64,000 bases of DNA from Panulirus ornatus (GCF_036320965.1 NC_092235.1:8480189-8544188), one strand, 5' to 3'; counted from the stretch's first letter, positions 1-11,159 are shown. The notes: a model not told the origin generated them from the letters alone. Translations and numbers: made by a program.

Positions 1-19
1 CGCGCAGTGCGTCAGGCAC
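1..19 (+). repeat. End fragment of a LINE ORF1 copy at the window edge
   Basis: The first 18 bases equal positions 43,344-43,361, the end of the zinc-knuckle ORF1 of the second LINE in this window. An 18-bp match is unlikely by chance, so the window probably starts inside another copy of that element. Only the edge is visible. Confidence 0.4.
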
Positions 20-160
20 GTTGATTGGTTTTGCAAACAATTCGTCTTCTTGTCCACATAATAAGTCTATGATACACTAGTTGTCTGTCTTGGACAATCG
101 CATGTTTGCCAAATGGCGTCCTAGCTACGTTTATTCGTTATATATCAACTAACTGCTTTG
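20..160 (-). repeat. Dispersed repeat R (inverted relative to 17.6 kb copy)
   Basis: The reverse complement of this stretch matches 17,582-17,700 with only scattered differences, including the shared string GTAGCTAGGACGCCAT. It ends against a (TA)n tract. It is non-coding and its class is unknown; the 17.6 kb copy continues into a long hairpin, which suggests a small mobile element. Confidence 0.6.

Positions 161-248
<88 letters not shown>
161..248. repeat. (TA)n microsatellite
   Basis: Nearly pure TA dinucleotides abutting the 5' end of an A-mini element. Open frames through it encode only Ile-Tyr runs. Confidence 0.95.
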
Positions 249-251
<3 letters not shown>

Positions 252-489
252 GATAGGGGAGAAAGAATACTTCCCACGTATTCCCTGCGTGTCGTAGAAG
301 GCGACTAAAAGGGGAGGGAGCGGGTGGCTGGAAATCCTCCCCTTTCTTGTTTTTTTTTTTTTTTTTTTTTTAATTTTCCAAAAGAAGGAACAGAGAAGGG
401 GGTCAGGTGAGGATATTCCCTCTAAGGTCCAGTTCTCTGTTCTTAACGCTACCTCGCTAACGCGGGAAATGGCAAATAGTATGAAAAAA

Positions 490-505
<16 letters not shown>
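247..505 (+). mobile_element. A-mini element (LINE-derived short retroelement)
   Basis: It begins with the GGGGATAGGGG block found at the LINE 5' end (35,499). It continues through GTATTCCCTGCGTGTCG, an internal T-run, and a tail containing CGCTACCTCGC and GCGGGAAATGG, then an A-run and (TA)n. The first TCCCT is missing here. The order is the same as in copies at 2,867, 5,159 and 38,713. Confidence 0.75.
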
Positions 506-559
<54 letters not shown>

Positions 560-575
560 TATGTATATATATATG

Positions 576-607
<32 letters not shown>

Positions 608-610
608 TAG
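506..610. repeat. (TA)n microsatellite following A-mini tail
   Basis: TA-rich tract with occasional TG interruptions, directly after the A-run of the A-mini element. The 611-796 stretch beyond it holds no recognised gene. Confidence 0.95.
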
Positions 611-796
611 CCAACCTGTGTTTACAAAATACTCAGGTTGTTTGAGTTGGCGAATGACAGGGGCTCTTGACGTAAACAATTACTGAGTGATTTCAAATGT
701 AAAGTCATGACAGTTTACAGTTTCACATATTACCACATTCTTTCCCACCTGTAACAAAGTTCACAAGGAATAATCTTAGAGATGTTTAGGGGCATG

Positions 797-2866
797 TCAT
801 GCTCTCTCAGATCTATAAACTTGCACTGGTGAAGACATTTGATCAGACATAGTAGGATGTTTCTGAGTGGTGCTTTCTTGACATGGAGGCTCCAGGTTGT
901 CACCAATATCTGATATTTCTTGATTGTTCAGTGGCTGAGACTCAGAGGGATTAGTATACACACTGTCACTTCTGTCACCAGTCAAAGATGCATGATGCCT
1001 TAATGAAATGGTAGTTACTCTGCCATCTGGAAGCTTGACATAATGAAATGGTAGTTACTCTGCCATCTGGAAGCTTGACATAATGAAATGGTAGTTACTC
1101 TGCCATCTGGAAGCTTGACATAATGAAATGGTAGTTACTCTGCCATCTGGAAGCTTGACATAATGAAATGGTAGTTACTCTGCCATCTGGAAGCTTGACA
1201 TAATGAAATGGTAGTTACTCTGCCATCTGGAAGCTTGACATAATGAAATGGTAGTTACTCTGCCATCTGGAAGCTTGACATAATGAAATGGTAGTTACTC
1301 TGCCATCTGGAAGCTTGACATAATGAAATGGTAGTTACTCTGCCATCTGGAAGCTTGACATAATGAAATGGTAGTTACTCTGCCATCTGGAAGCTTGACA
1401 TAATGAAATGGTAGTTACTCTGCCATCTGGAAGCTTGACATAAGGCTTCACACTCCAGATTGGCTTCCAATATTTCAACCTCACCCACCAGGGATTGTTC
1501 TTGCTATCCCACGTTTGCTGTCTTTAAGGGGGCCGGGCTTTTATGAATGAGCCTTGTAGGTAATATTCAGCCTGATGTGGACCTCCTAGAATGCTGAAAG
1601 AAATGCTAGTGCGGTGTACAGTTAGTAGAAGTGCACAACAATGATCAGATAGAATGGAGTGCATCTGGGAGAACTGTTTCCCACTGAGATACATCAAGGT
1701 TCTCTGTTCTGAGAGCCAGCATTATGATCTTCCATATAATTCCAATATACCTTTTGACCTGTCATTACCCCTAGGGTTGTAGGGAGTAGTACGACTGGTA
1801 GCTACCCATTTCTATTATGCAAAATCCTTTAGCTCTCCTGACATGAAGGCACACCTTTGTCAGAGTGGATATTTGCTGGCATAACACACATGGCAAACAT
1901 CTGTATCAAACATCTGATAACAGTTCTGGTAGTCATGTTAGGGCTAGGGAAGACAATTGGAAACCATGAGAATTCATCAAGGACAGTGTTTCTTGATTGT
2001 GATGGAAGTGGGCCTTTAAAATCCAAGTTCAGCCTTTTGTACAGCTGGGTTGCCTTAATCAGTAGGCCAGAGTCCGATTTGTAGAACTGAAGTTTGAGTT
2101 CAGAGCATATTTGACGAGGCAGTGATTCTTTATCATCATCGATAGAATAGGGCAGATTTCAACCACGGACAAAGGCACCATTCAAAACACTCCGGGGTGG
2201 CAAAGGTTTTCATGTAGTTCCCTGAGTTTATCTGTAGTAGTAGCACCACACACATGTGAGAGTGCATCAGCAGGAGTATCTTCTTTACCTGGGCAGCACA
2301 CAATATGGTTTTTGATTTTGCTAGCAGATTTAGGGTCGAACATGAACTCCACACCGAGCTGATCTGTAATAAGCTTAAAGTGATGTCCAACAAGATAGTG
2401 TTTCCACTTTCTAAGGGCTTTTACTAAGGCATATGCTTCTTTCTCTTCAGGGGAATGTTTCTGTTCACTATTAGAAAGAGTATGAGAGAAGAATGCTACT
2501 GGACGACCATTCTGAGATAGTGTAGCAGTTATAGCATGGCCTGAAGCATCGGTGTCCATGGTGAAAGGAGACGTAGGGTCAATAGCTTTTACCACCGAAT
2601 CCGCAATATCTTTAAGTTCTCAAAAGTTAGTTCTGCATCAGTAGACAGAGTAAATCCATCAGCATGCAAGAGAGGATGGATCTTTTCAGAAAAATTAAGT
2701 ATCTAACGGGAGTAATGTGCAAGCATCCCCATTGATCTCTGTAAGGAAGCTGTATCCTTGGGGAGTGAAAGATTTAACATTGAATGAAGGCGCTCTGGGT
2801 ATGGTCTGATCACTCCCTCTTTTACAAGTACCCTAGAAAAATTATGGCTCATAAAATCACATGTTA
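797..2866 (-). pseudogene. Decayed Ty3/Gypsy retrotransposon pol fragment
   Basis: Read on the minus strand, the pieces come in Ty3/Gypsy order. First is an RT thumb-like segment (about 2,703-2,866; KEGVIRPYPERLHSM). Then an RNase H domain (2,182-2,595) with FTMDTDASGHAI, EEKEAYALVKALRKW and TDQLGVEFM. Then an integrase core fragment (1,829-2,026; DFKGPL, MPANIHSDKG) and a C-terminal tail (797-1,440). Frames change between the pieces and no reading frame joins them, so it is dead. The 5' side is cut by an A-mini insertion at 2,867. No LTR, primer-binding site or gag is visible nearby. The order and motifs make the Ty3/Gypsy call fairly safe; the exact lineage is not determined. Confidence 0.8.
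1001..1440. repeat. Eleven perfect 40-bp tandem repeats inside Gypsy coding sequence
   Basis: The 40-bp unit (starting TAATGAAATGGTAG, ending AAGCTTGACA) is repeated exactly eleven times with no mismatch that I can see. On the minus strand it encodes VKLPDGRVTTIS, part of the retroelement's C-terminal region. A 40-bp unit is not a multiple of three, so each added copy shifts the frame. Confidence 0.95.
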
Positions 2867-3110
2867 TCCCTGGGGATAGGGGAGAAACAATACTTCCCAC
2901 GTATTCCCTGCGTGTCATAGAAGGCAACTAAAAGGGGAGGGAGCGGGAGGCTAGAAAATCGTCCCCTCTCGTTTTTTTTTTTCTAATTTTCCAAAAGAAG
3001 GAACAGAGAAGGGGATTAGGTGAGGATATTCCCCCAAAGGCTCAGTCCTCTGTTCTTAACGCTACCTCGCTAACGCGGGAAATGGCAAATAGTTTGAAAA
3101 AAAAAATATA
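2867..3110 (+). mobile_element. A-mini element inserted in Gypsy pol
   Basis: Complete short element from TCCCTGGGGATAGGGG to the tail CGCTACCTCGCTAACGCG, then GGCAAATAGTTTGAAAAAAA. It interrupts the Gypsy RT segment on the left. What follows (3,111-3,121) is TA-rich and not Gypsy, so the right-hand part of the Gypsy element is lost. Confidence 0.8.
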
Positions 3111-3121
3111 CATATATTTAC

Positions 3122-4861
3122 AGAGTTATAAGTTCGTTGAGTATTTCTGGTAAATTATATGGGAGGGTATTGATTGAGAGGGTGAAGGCATGTACAAAGC
3201 ATCAGATTGGGGAAGAGCAGTGTGGTTTCAGAAGTGGTAGAGGATGTGTGGATCAGGTGTTTGCTTTGAAGAATGTATGTGAGAAATACTTAGAAAAGCA
3301 AATGGATTTTTATGTAGCATTTATGGATCTCGAGAAGGCATATGATAGACTTGATAGAGATACTCTGTGGAAGGTATTAAGAATATAGGGTGTGGGAGGC
3401 AAGTTGTTAGAAGCAGTGAAAAGTTTTTATCGAGGATGTAAGGCATGTGTACGTGAAGAGAGAAAAATGATTGATTCTCAGTGAATGTAGGTTTGCGGCA
3501 GGGTTGTGTGATGTCTCCATGGTTGTTTAATTTGTTTATGGATGGGGTTGTTAGGGAGGTGAATGCAAGAGTTTTGGAAAGAGGGGCAAGTATGAAGTCT
3601 GTTGTGGATGAAAGATCTTGGGAAATGAGTCAGTTGTTGTTCGCTGATGATACAGCGCTGGTGGCTGGTTCATGTGAGAAACTGCAGAAGCTGGTGACTG
3701 AGTTTGGTAAAGTGTGTGAAAGAAGAAAGTTAAGAGTAAATGTGAATAAGAGCAAGGTTATTAGGTACAGTAGGGTTGAGGGTCAAGTCAATTGGGAGGT
3801 AAGTTTGAATGGAGAAAAACTGGAGAAAGTAAAGTGTCTTAGATATCTGGGAGTGGATTTGGCAGCGGATGGAACCATGGAAGCGGAAGTGAATCATAGG
3901 GTGGGGGAGGGGCCGAAAATTTTGGGAGCCTTGAAGAATGTGTGGAAGTCGAGAACATTATCTCGGAAAGCAAAAATGGGTATGTTTGAAGGAATAGTGG
4001 TTCCAACAATGTTGTATGGTTGCGAGGCGTGGGCCATGGATAGAGTTGTGCGCAGGAGGGTGGATGTGCTCGAAATGAGATGTTTGAGGACAATGTGTGG
4101 TGTGAGGTGGTTTGATCGAGTAAGTAATGTAAGGGTAAGAGAGATGTATGGAAATAAAAAGAGCGTGGTTGAGAGAGCAGAAGAGGCTGTTTTGAAATGG
4201 TTTGGGCACATGGAGAGAATGAGTGAGGAAAGATTGATCAAGAAGATATATGTGTCGGAGGTGGAGGGAACGAGGAGAAGTGGGAGACCAAACTGGAGGT
4301 GGAAAGATGGAGTGAAAAAGATTTTGAGTGATCGGGGCCTGAACATGCAGGAGGGTGAAAGGCGGGCAAGGAATAGAGTGAATTGGATCGATGTGGTATA
4401 CCGGGGTTGACTGCTGTCAGTAGATTGAATCAGGGCATGTGAAGCGTCTGGGGTAAACCATGGAAAGTTGTGTTGGGCCTGGATGTGGAAAGGGAGCTGT
4501 GGTTTCGGGCATTATTGCATGACAGCTAGAGACTGAGTGTGAACGAATGGGGCCTTTGTTGTCTTTTCCTAGCGCTACCTCGCACACATGAGGGGGGAGG
4601 GGGATGGTATTCCATGTGTGGCGAGGTGGCGATGGGAATGAATAAAGGCAGACAGTGTGAATTGTGTGCATGGATATATATGTATGTGTCTGTGTGTGTA
4701 TATATATGTGCACATTGAGATGTATAGGTATGTATATTTGCGTGTGTGGACGTGCATTTATATACATGTGTATGGGGGTGGGTTGGGTCATTTCTTTCGT
4801 CTGTTTCCTTGCGCTACCTCGCAAACGCGGGAGACAGCGACTAAGCAAAATAGATAAAAAA
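3122..4861 (+). pseudogene. RTE-A LINE copy, 5'-truncated RT plus long 3' UTR
   Basis: It starts inside the reverse transcriptase at the ISLLSI region. It keeps [14 protein letters not shown], the catalytic motif [11 protein letters not shown], then [16 protein letters not shown], the FADD box ([11 protein letters not shown]) and a C-terminal region with RRSGRPNWRWKDG. A TAG at about 3,386 and indels near 3,460-3,480 break the frame, so the intact part is 3,481-4,410. The 3' UTR is the long form (4,411-4,847) with two CGCTACCTCGC blocks, whereas most copies here carry a shorter form. An A-rich tail and (TA)n follow. The RT order, YGCEAW block and C-terminal layout fit the RTE clade; the clade was judged by eye. 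Confidence 0.85.
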
Positions 4862-4865
4862 AATG

Positions 4866-5023
<158 letters not shown>

Positions 5024-5026
5024 TCT

Positions 5027-5261
5027 TCTTCTTTTACACTATTCGCCATTTCCCGCGTTAGCGAGTTTGCGCCATGAACAGAGAACTGGGCCCCTGAGGG
5101 AATATTCTCACCTGGCCCCCTTCTCTGTTCCTTCTTTTGGAAAATTAAAAAAGAAATATCCCTGGGGATAGGGGAGAAAGAATACTTCCCACGTATTCCC
5201 TGCGTGTCGTAGAAGGCGACTAAAAGGGGAGGGAGCGGGGGGCTGGAAATCCTCCCCTCTC

Positions 5262-5293
<32 letters not shown>

Positions 5294-5526
5294 CCAAAAG
5301 AAGGAACAGAGAATTCGGCCAGGTGAGGGTATTCCCTCAAAGGCCCAGTCCTCTGTTCTTAACGCTACCTCGCTAATGCGGGAAATGGCGAATAGTTTGA
5401 AAGAAAAAAGAAAAAAGAAAAAAGAAATAATGAGAAGGGAGGATTTCCAGCCCCCGCTCCCTCCCCTCGCCTTCTACGACACGCAGGGGATACGTGGGAA
5501 GTATTCTTTCTCCCCTATCCCCAGGA
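5027..5526 (-). mobile_element. A-mini element (minus) interrupted by a nested A-mini copy
   Basis: The 3' half of a minus-strand A-mini lies at 5,027-5,158 and its 5' half at 5,430-5,526. The break is at the internal A/T-rich joint and is filled by the plus-strand copy at 5,159-5,417. The duplicated 12-mer AAAAAAGAAATA flanks the insertion on both sides. Confidence 0.8.
5159..5417 (+). mobile_element. A-mini element, full length, nested, with target-site duplication
   Basis: It starts TCCCTGGGGATAGGGG and ends in the tail GGCGAATAGTTTGAAAG plus AAAAAG repeats. It is flanked by AAAAAAGAAATA at 5,147-5,158 and 5,418-5,429. This direct repeat plus the A-rich 3' end is what target-primed reverse transcription leaves. 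The element encodes nothing; it would depend on an RT supplied in trans, presumably that of the RTE-A LINE, whose ends it shares. Confidence 0.85.

Positions 5527-5532
<6 letters not shown>

Positions 5533-5576
<44 letters not shown>
5533..5576. repeat. (TA)n microsatellite
   Basis: Short TA tract between the 5' end of the minus-strand A-mini and the 5'-truncated LINE copy that follows. Confidence 0.95.
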
Positions 5577-5579
<3 letters not shown>

Positions 5580-5585
5580 GATATA

Positions 5586-6882
5586 TGGATTTGTATGTAG
5601 CATTTATGGATCTGGAGAAGGCATATGATAGAGTTGATAGAGATGCTCTGTGGAAGGTGTTAAGAATATATGGTGTGGGAGGCAAGTTGTTAGAAGCAGT
5701 GAAAAGTTTATCGAGGATGTAAGGCATGTGTACGTGTAGGAAGAGAGGAAAGTGATTGGTTCTCAGTGAATGTAGGTTTGCGGCAGGGGTGTGTGATGTC
5801 TCCATGGTTAATTTGTTTATGGATGTGGTTGTTAGGGAGGTGAATGCAAGAGTTTTGGAAAGAGGGGAAAGTATGAAGTCTGTTGTGGATGAGAGAGCTT
5901 GGGAAGTGAGTCAGTTGTTGTTCGCTGATGATACAGCGCTGGTGGCTGATTCATGTGAGAAACTGCAGAAGCTGGTGACTGAGTTTGGTAAAGTGTGTGA
6001 AAGAAGAAAGTTAAGAGTAAATGTGAATAAGAGCAAGGTAATTAGGTACAGTAGGGTTGAGGGTCAAGTCAATTGGGAGGTAAGTTTGAATGGAGAAAAA
6101 CTGGAGGAAGTAAAGTGTTTTAGATATCTGGGAGTGGATCTGGCAGCGGATGGAACCATGGAAGCGGAAGTGGATCATAGGGTGGGGGAGGGGGCGAAAA
6201 TCCTGGGAGCCTTGAATAATGTGTGGAAGTCGAGAACATTATCTCGGAAAGCAAAAATGGGTATGTTTGAAGGAATAGTGGTTCCAACAATGTTGTATGG
6301 TTGCGAGGCGTGGGCTATGGATACAGTTGTGCGCAGGAGGATGGATGTGCTGGAAATGAGATGTTTGAGGACAATGTGTGGTGTGAGGTGGTTTGATCGA
6401 GTAAGTAACGTAAGGGTAAGAGAGATGTGTGGAAATAAAAAGAGCGTGGTTGAGAGAGCAGAAGAGTGTGTTTTGAAATGGTTTGGGCACATGGAGAGAA
6501 TGAGTGAGGAAAGATTGACCAAGAGGATATATGTGTCGGAGGTGGAGGGAACGAGGAGAAGTGGGAGACCAAATTGGAGGTGGAAAGATGGAGTGAAAAA
6601 GATTTTGTTTGATTTGGGCCTGAACATGCAGGAGGGTGAAAGGAGGGCAAGGAATAGAGTGAATTGGATCGATGTAGTATACCGGGGTTGACGTGCAGTC
6701 AGTTTATTGAATCAGGGCATGTGAAGCGTCTGGGGTAAACCATGGAAAGCTGTGTAGGTATGTATATTTGCGTGTGTGGACGTATATATATACATGTGTA
6801 TGGGGGTGGGTTGGGCCATTTCTTTCGTCTGTTTCCTTGCGCTACCTCGCAATCGCGGGAGACAGCGACAAAGCAAAAAAAG

Positions 6883-6885
<3 letters not shown>
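5586..6885 (+). pseudogene. RTE-A LINE copy, truncated at the DLYVAFMD site
   Basis: It begins at ATGGATTTGTATGTAGC, the codons just before RT motif [10 protein letters not shown], and runs to the 3' tail. A deletion in the SFYRGC codons (about 5,708) and loss of part of PWLFNLFMD (about 5,806) break the frame. The uninterrupted part is 5,810-6,691, with [11 protein letters not shown] and the full C-terminal region. The 3' UTR is the short form, ending GACAGCGACAAAGC, then an A-run and (TA)n. Its 5' breakpoint coincides with those of the copies at 29,541 and 32,115. Confidence 0.85.

Positions 6886-6899
<14 letters not shown>

Positions 6900-6971
<72 letters not shown>
6900..6971. repeat. (TA)n microsatellite between facing LINE tails
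   Basis: TA tract after the A-run of the plus-strand LINE and before the tail of the minus-strand LINE. Confidence 0.95.
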
Positions 6972-6975
<4 letters not shown>

Positions 6976-6976
<1 letters not shown>

Positions 6977-7370
6977 ATTTTATTGCTGTCTCCCGCGTTA
7001 GCGAGGTAGCGCAAGGAAACAGACGAAAGAATGGCCCAACCTATCCTTATGCACATGTCCATACCTATACATTCAACGTATATATACATATACATGCACA
7101 GACATATGCATATATGCACATGTACATATCATACATGCTGTTTTCTTCTATTCCATCGCACCCCTCCACCACATGAAATGAAAAACCCCTCACCCCGCGT
7201 GCGCGCGAGGTAGCGCTGGAAAAAGACAACAAAGGCCGAATTCCTTCACACTCACAGTCCCCTAGCTGTCATGTATAATGCACCGAAACTAACAGCTCCC
7301 ACAGGCCCCACAAAACTTTCCATGGTTTACCCCAACGCTTGACATGCCCTGGTTCAATCCATTGACAGCA
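6976..7370 (-). mobile_element. RTE-A LINE 3' UTR (long form), cut by scaffold gap
   Basis: Minus-strand copy of the long 3' UTR also seen at 4,411-4,847, including both CTACCTCGC-type blocks. It runs into the N gap just where the RT coding part should begin. Confidence 0.8.
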
Positions 7371-7470
7371 NNNNNNNNNNNNNNNNNNNNNNNNNNNNNN
7401 NNNNNNNNNNNNNNNNNNNNNNNNNNNNNNNNNNNNNNNNNNNNNNNNNNNNNNNNNNNNNNNNNNNNNN
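7371..7470. other. Scaffold gap, 100 N
   Basis: Exactly 100 N. LINE sequence is minus-oriented on the left and plus-oriented on the right, so the gap hides a junction between two opposed copies. Confidence 1.
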
Positions 7471-9342
7471 AAGGGGGCAAATGGGGAGGTGATAACAAGT
7501 AGTGGTGATGTGAGAAGTAGATGGAGTGAGTATTTTGAAGGTTTGTTGAATGTGTTTGATGATAGAGTGGCAGATATAGGGTGTTTTGGTCGAGGTGGTG
7601 TGCAAGGTGAGAGGGTTAGTGAAAATGATTTGGTAAACAGAGAAGAGGTAGTGAAAGCTTTGCGGAAGATGAAAGCCGGCAAGACAGCAGGTTTGGATGG
7701 TATTGCAGTGGAATTTATTAAAAAAGTGGGTGACTGTATTATTGACTGGTTGGTAAGGTTATTTAATGTATGTATGACTCATAGTGAGGTGCCTGAGGAT
7801 TGGCGGAATGCGTGCATAGTGCCATTGTACAAAGGCAAAGGGGATAAGAGTGAGTGCTCAAATTACAGAGGTATAAGTTTGTTGAGTATTCCTGGTAAAT
7901 TATATGGGAGGGTATTGATTGAGAGGGTGAAGGCATGTACAGAGCATCAGATTGGGGAAGAGCAGTGTGGTTTCAGAAGTGGTAGAGGATGTGTGGGTCA
8001 GGTGTTTGCTTTGAAGAATGTATGTGAGAAATACTTAGAAAAGCAAATGGATTTGTATGTAGCATTTATGGATCTGGAGAAGGCACATGATAGAGTTGAT
8101 AGATATGCTCTGTGGAAGGTATTAAGAATATTTGGTGTGGGAGGCAAGTTGTTAGAAGCAGTGAAAAGTTTTTATCGAGGATGTAAGGCATGTGTACGTG
8201 TAGGAAGAGAGGAAAGTGATTGGTTCTCAGTGAATGTAGGTTTGCGGCAGGGGTGTGTGATGTCTCCATGGTTGTTTAATTTGTTTATGGATGGGGTTGT
8301 TAGGGAGGTGAATGCAAGAGTTTTGGAAAGAGGGGCAAGTATGAGGTCTGTTGTGGATGAGAGAGCTTGGGAAGTGAGTCAGTTGTTGTTCGCTGATGAT
8401 ACAGCGCTGGTGGCTGATTCATGTGAGAAACTGCAGAAGCTGGTGACTGAGTTTGGTAAAGTGTGTGAAAGAAGAAAGTTAAGAGTAAATGTGAATAAGA
8501 GCAAGGTTATTAGGTACAGTAGGGTTGAGGGTCAAGTCAATTGGGAGGTAAGTTTGTGGAGAAAAGCTGGAGGAAGTAAAGTGTTTTAGATATCTGGGAG
8601 TGGATCTGGCAGCGGATGGAACCATGGAAGCAGAAGTGGATCATAGGGTGGGGGAGGGGGCGAAAATTCTGGGAGCCTTGAAGAATGTGTGGAAGTCGAG
8701 AACATTATCTCGGAAAGCAAAAATGGGTATGTTTGAAGGAATAGTGGTTCCAACAATGTTGTATGTTTGCGAGGCGTGGGCTATGGATAGAGTTGTGCGC
8801 AGGAGGATGGATGTGCTGGAAATGAGATGTTTGAGGACAATGTGTGGTGTTAGGTGATTTGATCGAGTAAGTAACGTAAGGGTGAGAGAGATGTGTGGAA
8901 ATAAAAAGAGCGTGGTTGAGAGAGCAGAAGAGGGAGTTTTGAAATGGTTTGGGCACATGGAGAGAATGAGTGAGGAAAGATTGACCAAGAGGATATATGT
9001 GTCGGAGGTGGAGGGAACGAGGAGAAGTGGGACACCAAATTGGAGGTGGAAAGATGGAGTGAAAAAGATTTTGTGTGATCGGGGCCTGAACATGCAGGAG
9101 GGTGAAAGGAGGGCAAGGAATAGAGTGAATTGGATCGATGTGGTATACCGGGTTTGACGTGCTGTCAGTGGATTGAATCAGGGTATATGAAGAGTCTGAG
9201 GTAAACCATGGAAAGCTGTGTAGGTATGTATATTTGCGTGTGTGGACGTATGTATATACATGTGTATGGGGGTGGGTTGGGCCATTTCTTTCGTCTGTTT
9301 CCTTGCGCTACCTCGCAAACGCGGGAGACAGCGACAAAGCAA
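7471..9342 (+). pseudogene. RTE-A LINE copy, RT nearly complete but frame-broken
   Basis: Coding resumes in the linker before the RT ([18 protein letters not shown]) and is open to about 8,589. It shows the [16 protein letters not shown] block, [37 protein letters not shown] and [10 protein letters not shown]. Indels at 8,555-8,575 shift the frame. A TGG-to-TGA change at about 8,855 adds a stop, and the last third (8,882-9,157) is open again. The short-form 3' UTR and tail end at about 9,342, followed by A-run and (TA)n. Confidence 0.85.
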
Positions 9343-9354
9343 AAAAAAAAAAAA

Positions 9355-9360
<6 letters not shown>

Positions 9361-9416
<56 letters not shown>
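9361..9416. repeat. (TA)n microsatellite between facing LINE tails
   Basis: TA tract flanked by a plus-strand LINE tail on the left and a minus-strand LINE tail on the right. Confidence 0.95.
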
Positions 9417-9420
<4 letters not shown>

Positions 9421-9435
9421 ATATTCATTTACTAT

Positions 9436-9712
9436 ACTTTGTCGCTGTCTCCCGCGTTAGTGAGGTAGCGCAAGGAAACAGACGAAAGAATGGCCCAACC
9501 CACCCACATACACATGTATATGCATACACGTCCACACACTCACATATACATACCTATACATCTCAACGTATACATATATATATACTCACACAGACATATA
9601 CATATATACACATGTACATAATTCATACTGTCTGCCCTTATTCCCGTCGCCACCCCGCCACACATGAAACGAAAACCCCCTCCCCCGCATGTGCGGGAGG
9701 TAGCGCTAGGAA
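9436..9712 (-). mobile_element. RTE-A LINE 3' UTR fragment (long form)
   Basis: Tail block GTCGCTGTCTCCCGCG followed by the CA-rich part of the long 3' UTR, ending near the second CTACC block at about 9,710. No coding part is attached, so this is an extreme 5' truncation. Confidence 0.8.
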
Positions 9713-9824
9713 AGTTGTAGGAACAGTGAAAGTAAAGGAATACTGAAGATGGGCAATGACGGTGGCCTTATATCTGACCTTGAAAATGATCGAAGCTGGG
9801 ATTATGGCTGGCCGAAGACACTGA

Positions 9825-9934
9825 TAACAACAACAATATTGATAATAAAAATAATGATAATAATAATAATGATAATAATAATGATAATAATGTAATCATT
9901 GTCATCGTTATCATTATCATTATTATTATTATCA

Positions 9935-10004
<70 letters not shown>

Positions 10005-10245
10005 CATTAATATCATTATTATTATTATCATTATTATTATTATTATCATTATTATTATTGTTATTATTATTATTATTGTTATTATTATTACCATTATTAT
10101 AATTATTACTATTATTATTATCATTATTATTATCATTATTATCATTATTATTATTACTATTATTATCATTACTATTATTATTATTATCATTATCATTATT
10201 ATCATCATTGTTATTTTTACTGTTTTTGTTGTTATCATTATCATA
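9825..10245. repeat. (TAA)n-type microsatellite
   Basis: About 420 bp of TTA/TCA triplets. Long open frames through it encode only Asn, Ile or Leu runs and are not genes. From 10,246 to 11,150 I see no recognisable gene; the small frame at 10,784-11,098 has no motif I know. Confidence 0.95.
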
Positions 10246-11159
10246 ATAAACTGTGACTTCCAATAAATCATGTTCAAATCAATATGTATATATTAATGAA
10301 GTAAATGAAGTAAAACGAAAGGTATCCATACCAGTGTCAGTTTTGGGCTTTCTTACTTCTATTTTGTCAAATGATACTCATGAAATCATGTAACTTTTCT
10401 TAACAAATATATTCATTCTGATGGGTAATGCTGCTTCACGGTCAAATGATGTTTTATAACTAAGAGAAAATTTCTTACGTTGTAGACCTGACGGAGGTAA
10501 ATGTATTTCAATTTGTTCTGTGTTGCTGGAGCTGACGTCTGTGGAGAGACTATATACAGTTGATATAGTACTATTGTGTTATCAAACATTGCTATAATAT
10601 CCACTCGTATGTAAAGAGTTTCCACGAGGTTGCACTAAATCAAAATTAGGTCACAAATACAGACATACATTTAATTGGACTAATATATTTAGCGTTAATT
10701 TGGATATGAAATTATTTGAAGGAAGATATTTAATTCCTTAGTTTAATGCTCAATACTTTAACTGCAGTACATCAGTCACAACAATGACTGACCACCACAA
10801 TAATGGTGCCAGATGGAAACAACCACATGACACAACATCTGTAATCCCAAGCAGGATGTATCTTAATGGAGTTATTTTTCTTCTGCAATATCTCCTACTA
10901 ACTGAGATCTTTATGGGCACTGTTAACATTTTTGAAGTGCATCACTTGGCCCACATTTTCCTGAAATGTATAGCCTTGACTACTGCCTTATTGAAATGTC
11001 TTCCACAAAATATAATGTTCCAAATTATGCTGCACAAAAGATATCCAATGTTCATAACATGGCATTTGAAGTGCAGAAGAAAATCATGCAATACGTAAAC
11101 CTAATAACGACGTGGATCTATAATAAATGACCCTGCAAGCAGTCAATAAAGATGGTTTA

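Noticed and set aside
998..1445. CRISPR-like array
   Set aside because: The 40-bp units are contiguous with no spacers and lie in a eukaryotic retrotransposon.
3894..4346. Antisense frame of about 150 codons (MFRPRSLK...), present in nearly all LINE copies
   Set aside because: It is the reverse strand of the LINE RT C-terminal region and is open in each copy only because the copies are almost identical. No motif or independent conservation was seen.
7269..7682. Frame reading through the N gap
   Set aside because: It contains unknown residues and joins opposite-strand LINE pieces, so it has no meaning as a gene.
9802..10263. Poly-Asn, poly-Ile and poly-Leu frames here and at 19.9-20.5 kb and 51.4-51.8 kb
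   Set aside because: They come from TAA/TGA triplet satellites that lack stops in some frames.
10784..11098. 104-codon frame in otherwise empty sequence
   Set aside because: There are no motif, codon or context signals, and the length is within chance for AT-rich DNA.
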